Source: Desulfobacteraceae bacterium
GTDB taxonomy: Bacteria > Desulfobacterota > Desulfobacteria > Desulfobacterales > Desulfobacteraceae
Assembly (NCBI GenBank): GCA_003354055.1
Contig: PIVQ01000226.1
Span: 1 to 9,849 of the forward strand
Direction of reading: 5' to 3'
DNA length: 9,849 nucleotides
The notes under the pieces are model-generated. The model was given only the letters and a program-made list of their open reading frames with translations. It was not told where the DNA came from and ran no database searches. Shown here piece by piece: positions 8,501-9,849 of the stretch. Within the stretch, counting starts at the first letter, position 1. Every line of letters starts with the position of its first letter. The translations under genes were made by a program, and so were the position numbers.

Positions 8501-8944
8501 ACCGATTTCTCTGACTTGACCGGGAGCCCGAAGGTAAAAAACGGAGTGATCACCCTGTCGGATTTAAAAGGAAAAGCACCGGGATTGAGGCTTTCAGGCA
8601 AAGGTATACTGGCGGATTTGAATCGTGAAATCATTGATTACACTGCCCTGGCCACTGTGGTGGAAACCTCAAAAGGCCAGGCTGGAAAGGAATTGGAGAC
8701 CCTTGCCGGCATCACAATTCCGGTTAAAGTGAAAGGCCCGTTGAAAAATCCGGAAATCCAGCCGGATATTGGGGCAGCTCTCACTGCCCTTGCTTCAAAA
8801 GAATTGGGCAAGGTCCTGACCGATAAACTGGGGATAAAACCTTCAGACCCGGATAAACAAGGCGGAGACGAGGATCCGGCCGATGCCCTGAAAAAAAGTC
8901 TTGAAAAAGAATTGGGCAATATTTTCAAGCGGTTGACTGAATGA
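5555..8944 (+). CDS. Large AsmA-family envelope protein
   Basis: A 1129-residue protein anchored in the inner membrane by one N-terminal helix (about 6-27), with the rest in the periplasm. The AsmA N-terminal signature follows directly (NRYKAFISKQLSQRLGR, 31-47; LSFYPYLEIDAAAVTVGNP, 57-75), and an AsmA C-terminal domain spans about 825-1075 (LYNGTYTGDVVLDAVPDIP, then LNGQINFSLKDGAVVGFNLG and VKVKGPLKNPEIQPDIG). A low-complexity polar linker lies at 130-175 and a Lys/Ala-rich one at 790-822. Between them runs a chain of degenerate beta-rich modules. AsmA relatives (YhdP, TamB) are bridge-like proteins thought to carry phospholipid between membranes; a similar role is inferred. It is nearly twice the length of E. 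coli AsmA (about 617). It is monocistronic, with no terminator directly after the TGA. The exact family member is uncertain, so no symbol is given. Confidence 0.9.
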   Translation: MKKLRYAIIGGFSFILIIGGLLVALANLDANRYKAFISKQLSQRLGRTFQIQEDLSLSFYPYLEIDAAAVTVGNPKGFKEQSFAQIDQLKLRIHTLSLIQRQFQMDAIQVNGVRINLIKNKEGKGNWEEWHPVGSESVERKAEPQKGGQDDAEQEHVVLKGKKAPVVATGNDSVKDALTGFEAIAGLLQAGADIKNLNLEYHDLSQGDRYTVSDLDFHLAPFNPGSPMPLTLDGMVVIGPLDLAGPVSVKAAVLPELSNNIILISPLQVNAGLTGTSGQGISDAALSSEVEMDLAKDRLTLSQLMIQGVDTRIKGRVVVDQFTSGTPGINVDIDASGRDITGWLRAANAKQLSDQFRTLPDKSFEVAGQVNASSALNMVKLSGLNIRMLGAKIKGDVQVQQTTAGQPSIKGELAATGPDLPALIQVVAGVAGKGEAIAGVTAELNRVGDKRFDLDTVFDTDIHAGRIDIKTLKLRGLGMEIDSQISAHGIFSLMPKAKGQIRAKGQDLPLILSLADRLMGQKGFSRWVAAAPGKLFLADVEMDLDMGWGRLNIPTFKLKGLGVTMTGKFEAEKIGTKNAALNGEFDLTAKKIGWLLKTANQNKAADLISSVYVKTKIKGGQGKVSLDPFHAKADLTAKRAKQFPGGVELKAPVHMDLAGQSLSAGDVSFNGLGLVLKGNLRAEKIQTHPEFTGQVDLNFKNLRKFMAAMDIPLPPTADPKVLSVLGLKTKISGGPDRLALDNIKARLDDTRMTGRINFTKPSDSKVYPAVDAALALDKINLDRYQLQIPLANKNNTSKKISEKPKQKKAPVTPETAAVAAAQMIPVEFIRALKLKGDCKAGLVILSKAKLRDVKAIISADNGKLSFSPISARLYNGTYTGDVVLDAVPDIPKLAVNSKLIGVNIEPLLKDMAGEAKLKGTGDVSLGLTTQGNTESVMKRNLNGQINFSLKDGAVVGFNLGRFLRQLKSYKEHQNFTASEKEETDFSDLTGSPKVKNGVITLSDLKGKAPGLRLSGKGILADLNREIIDYTALATVVETSKGQAGKELETLAGITIPVKVKGPLKNPEIQPDIGAALTALASKELGKVLTDKLGIKPSDPDKQGGDEDPADALKKSLEKELGNIFKRLTE

Positions 8945-9062
8945 TGCCTTGGCGGTTTATATTTTTGAACCATCTCCTGTAGAAGGGATTAAAAATGTGA
9001 ACTTTTAATTGTCTAATAAATTCAAATGGTTAGTTGGTTGAGCGTCGGGTGGCTGAGTGTGG

Positions 9063-9080
9063 AGTTCAAAATATTGAACT
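9063..9080. promoter_or_regulatory. Dyad AGTTCAA-N4-TTGAACT, possible enhancer site
   Basis: A perfect 7-bp-arm inverted repeat around AATA, centred about 160 bp upstream of the start predicted from the sigma-54 promoter at 9207. Sigma-54 activators bind such distant dyads. It does not match a site of a named activator that I can recognise. Confidence 0.35.
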
Positions 9081-9180
9081 TTTTATCGGTATTTCAACGG
9101 GGAAATTTGTCCACGGGATCGAATGAAATACAAATTGAAAAAAAATGATAAAAATTATTCTTTTATTTTAGGTAGTTATG

Positions 9181-9199
9181 ATTTTATTTAAAATAAAAT
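9181..9199. promoter_or_regulatory. AT-only dyad next to the sigma-54 promoter
   Basis: ATTTTATTT-A-AAATAAAAT is a perfect 9-bp-arm palindrome, centred about 44 bp upstream of the predicted start and 8 bp before the TTGGCACG element. It may be a bend or a nucleoid-protein (IHF-like) site, or simply local AT richness. Confidence 0.3.
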
Positions 9200-9206
9200 T
9201 GAGACT

Positions 9207-9223
9207 TTGGCACGCAAGTAGCA
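9207..9223 (+). promoter_or_regulatory. Sigma-54 (RpoN) promoter
   Basis: TTGGCACGCAAGTAGCA matches YTGGCACGRNNNTTGCW except at two positions, with the key GG (9209-9210) and GC (9221-9222) spaced by exactly 10 bp. The predicted start is near 9234. No start codon with a ribosome site follows; the next feature is the terminator at 9271. Sigma-54 promoters need ATP and an enhancer-binding activator, so the transcript should be conditional. Confidence 0.7.
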
Positions 9224-9233
9224 ATAAGAAATA

Positions 9234-9304
9234 ACCAAGATAATTTTTTCATCTTTTTTTCCTTTTCTGGAAAAGGCTGCCAGGGTAACCCGGCAGCCTT
9301 TTTT
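9234..9304 (+). ncRNA. Candidate sigma-54-dependent small RNA, about 70 nt
   Basis: Bounded by the sigma-54 promoter (9207-9223) and the intrinsic terminator (9271-9304), and without an ATG or any ORF. The 5' half is pyrimidine-rich (9243-9266: T runs with CATC and CC). CCTTTT (9261-9266) can pair with AAAAGG (9271-9276), which is also the base of the terminator stem, so two folds compete. TTTCCTTT (9258-9265) is complementary to AAAGGAAA-type ribosome sites. The start is inferred from the promoter; the family is not recognised. The alternative is that the terminator simply ends a long AsmA-gene 3' UTR. Confidence 0.5.
9271..9304 (+). terminator. Strong intrinsic terminator
   Basis: AAAAGGCTGCC (9271-9281) pairs with GGCAGCCTTTT (9292-9302), an 11-bp stem extended by GGG/CCC after a single bulged A, with loop TAA (9286-9288), and runs into six T. 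It would end the candidate small RNA and any read-through from the AsmA-family gene. Confidence 0.9.
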
Positions 9305-9332
9305 AGTTTTGGAAGTCTTTTATATCAACGGG

Positions 9333-9431
9333 TAAGGATCGGCTCCAAAATTACTTGATCTTTTGTTTTCAAAATACCCAGTCTTTTAAGGGGTTTTGGA
9401 AATAATTTAGATCAAGTTATTTTGTAACGAT
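9333..9431 (-). repeat. Right copy of the palindromic dispersed repeat
   Basis: Inverted relative to 1-118 and lacking its 19 extra bases. The internal arms AAAATTACTTGATCT (9347-9361) and AGATCAAGTTATTTT (9409-9423) pair at 14 of 15. The outer parts TAAGGATCG (9333-9341) and CGATTCCTAA (9428-9437) also mirror each other with one extra base, so the unit may reach about 9437. It begins 10 bp after the selenoprotein stop and would fold in that gene's 3' UTR. Confidence 0.9.
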
Positions 9432-9441
9432 TCCTAATCAA

Positions 9442-9669
9442 CTATCCCTTGAATGTCTTTAGTTGATCAATGATTTCTTCGTTTTCAGGAAAGTCTCCTG
9501 ATTTATGTTTTGAATATAAAAGGGTGCCGCCTGCGGTGATGTCATATATCCCGCCGGATCCCGGGACAAGTTCCGGGGTATGTTCTGTCTCTTTACGGAT
9601 GAGGTCTGCCAGACCGGCAGCTCTGGGTTCATAGTTTCAGACCGAGCAATAGGTGATTTTTATCTTCAT
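9442..9669 (-). CDS. selW: SelW-like selenoprotein (Rdx family) with UGA-encoded Sec
   Basis: A 75-residue thioredoxin-fold protein, probably a cytoplasmic thiol or selenol redox protein; the partner is unknown. It starts MKIKITYCSVUNYEPRAAGL, where U11 is the in-frame TGA at 9639-9637. The Cys8-x-x-Sec11 pair sits at the redox site of the SelW/SelT/SelH (Rdx) family, followed by the family's NYEPRA and a C-terminal GDFPENEEIIDQL. The reading frame continues cleanly to TAG at 9444-9442, and the full length is normal for bacterial SelW. The start is supported by AAGGAA (9681-9676), 6 bp before the ATG. A SECIS-like hairpin follows the TGA. A weak promoter is possible at 9719-9724 / 9696-9701 (TTCAAG, 17 bp, TAATAT), with its -35 inside the repeat at 9716-9841. 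A normal gene caller would miss or truncate this gene. It requires SelA/SelB/SelC elsewhere in the genome. Confidence 0.88.
9601..9639 (-). promoter_or_regulatory. Sec UGA codon and bacterial SECIS-like hairpin
   Basis: In the mRNA, 21 nt after the UGA (9639-9637) come CUGCC (9620-9616), loop GGUCU (9615-9611) and GGCAG (9610-9606), a perfect 5-bp stem. GAG (9623-9621) and CUC (9603-9601) extend it past a 2-nt bulge. The GGUCU apical loop is the same as I recall in E. coli fdhF, where the loop G and U contact SelB; the fdhF spacing from UGA to the loop is 18 nt. This supports Sec insertion rather than termination. Confidence 0.75.
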
Positions 9670-9715
9670 GGGGCTTTCCTTTGTTGTCTGGGTTGATATT
9701 ACCTTATTTTACTTA

Positions 9716-9841
9716 GTGCTTGAACGAAAACTCACCCATCTGCCGCGTTGCTGCAAAAGCCTGAAATCCTCATGTACAAGAGTACACTCCGGTTTCAGAC
9801 TTTCTTGCGCCTTGCATATGGGCAAGTTTTCATCCAAGCAC
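9716..9841. repeat. Imperfect palindromic repeat, 126 bp
   Basis: The left arm 9716-9777 (GTGCTTGAACGAAAACTC...) and the reverse complement of 9782-9841 (GTGCTTGGATGAAAACTT...) align over about 60 bp with many matches, around the centre TGTAC-AAGA-GTACA (9773-9786). No ORF is inside. It resembles dispersed palindromic repeats that I recall from Desulfobacterales genomes; this is from memory, not a search. It ends 8 bp before the window edge and lies 47 bp upstream of the selenoprotein ATG. Confidence 0.8.
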
Positions 9842-9849
9842 GGGTTTTC

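Larger units (their letters stand above)
8945..9332. other. Non-coding region after the AsmA-family gene
   Basis: 388 bp with no credible protein gene. The first part holds an inverted repeat ATTAAAA...TTTTAAT (about 8988-9009) and the GTTCAA dyad at 9063-9080. The second part is very AT-rich and carries the sigma-54 promoter, the candidate small RNA and its terminator. Nothing supportable was found between 9081 and 9180. Confidence 0.6.

Noticed and set aside
9442..9669. Pseudogene with a premature stop
   Set aside because: The only stop is TGA, exactly at the redox Sec position, and is followed by a SECIS-like hairpin; the rest of the frame and the ribosome site are intact.
1..9849. CRISPR array, tRNA, rRNA, transposase or prophage genes
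   Set aside because: I looked on both strands and found no regularly spaced direct repeats, RNA gene signatures or mobile-element enzymes.

Overview
The window looks like chromosomal DNA of a delta-proteobacterium, most plausibly one of the Desulfobacterales (this placement is inference). The signs are moderate GC with AT-rich spacers, a large AsmA-type envelope protein, a Cache-type chemoreceptor, a sigma-54 promoter, a UGA-encoded selenoprotein with its own recoding hairpin, and dispersed palindromic repeats. There is no rRNA, tRNA, CRISPR array, transposase or phage gene.

Layout: (1) 1-118 is one copy of a palindromic repeat; its mate lies inverted at 9333-9431. (2) 139-2067, plus strand: a RecQ-family helicase with an unusually long segment between the helicase core and the zinc cysteines. 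(3) 2212-2661, plus: a small GNAT acetyltransferase whose stop codon sits inside a perfect 22-bp-arm hairpin (2659-2714), which separates it from the convergent next gene. (4) 2719-5097, minus: a methyl-accepting chemotaxis protein with a Cache sensor. (5) 5098-5554: a 457-bp divergent intergenic region with an AT-only tandem repeat and palindrome, and a candidate promoter for the next gene. (6) 5555-8944, plus: a 1129-residue AsmA-family protein built from repeated modules. (7) 8945-9332: non-coding, with a strong sigma-54 promoter match followed about 80 bp later by a textbook intrinsic terminator, with no ORF between; this looks like a small-RNA gene. (8) 9442-9669, minus: a 75-residue SelW-like (Rdx family) selenoprotein with a CxxU motif, easily missed because its Sec codon reads as a stop. 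(9) 9716-9841: a 126-bp imperfect palindrome just upstream of the selenoprotein gene.

The protein genes do not form one operon. Transcription runs plus, plus, minus, plus, (sRNA plus), minus, and each main gene appears to be its own unit. The parts most worth a second look are at the right end: the candidate sigma-54-dependent sRNA, the selenoprotein with its SECIS-like hairpin, and the inverted repeat pair that brackets 9.2 kb and could support inversion.
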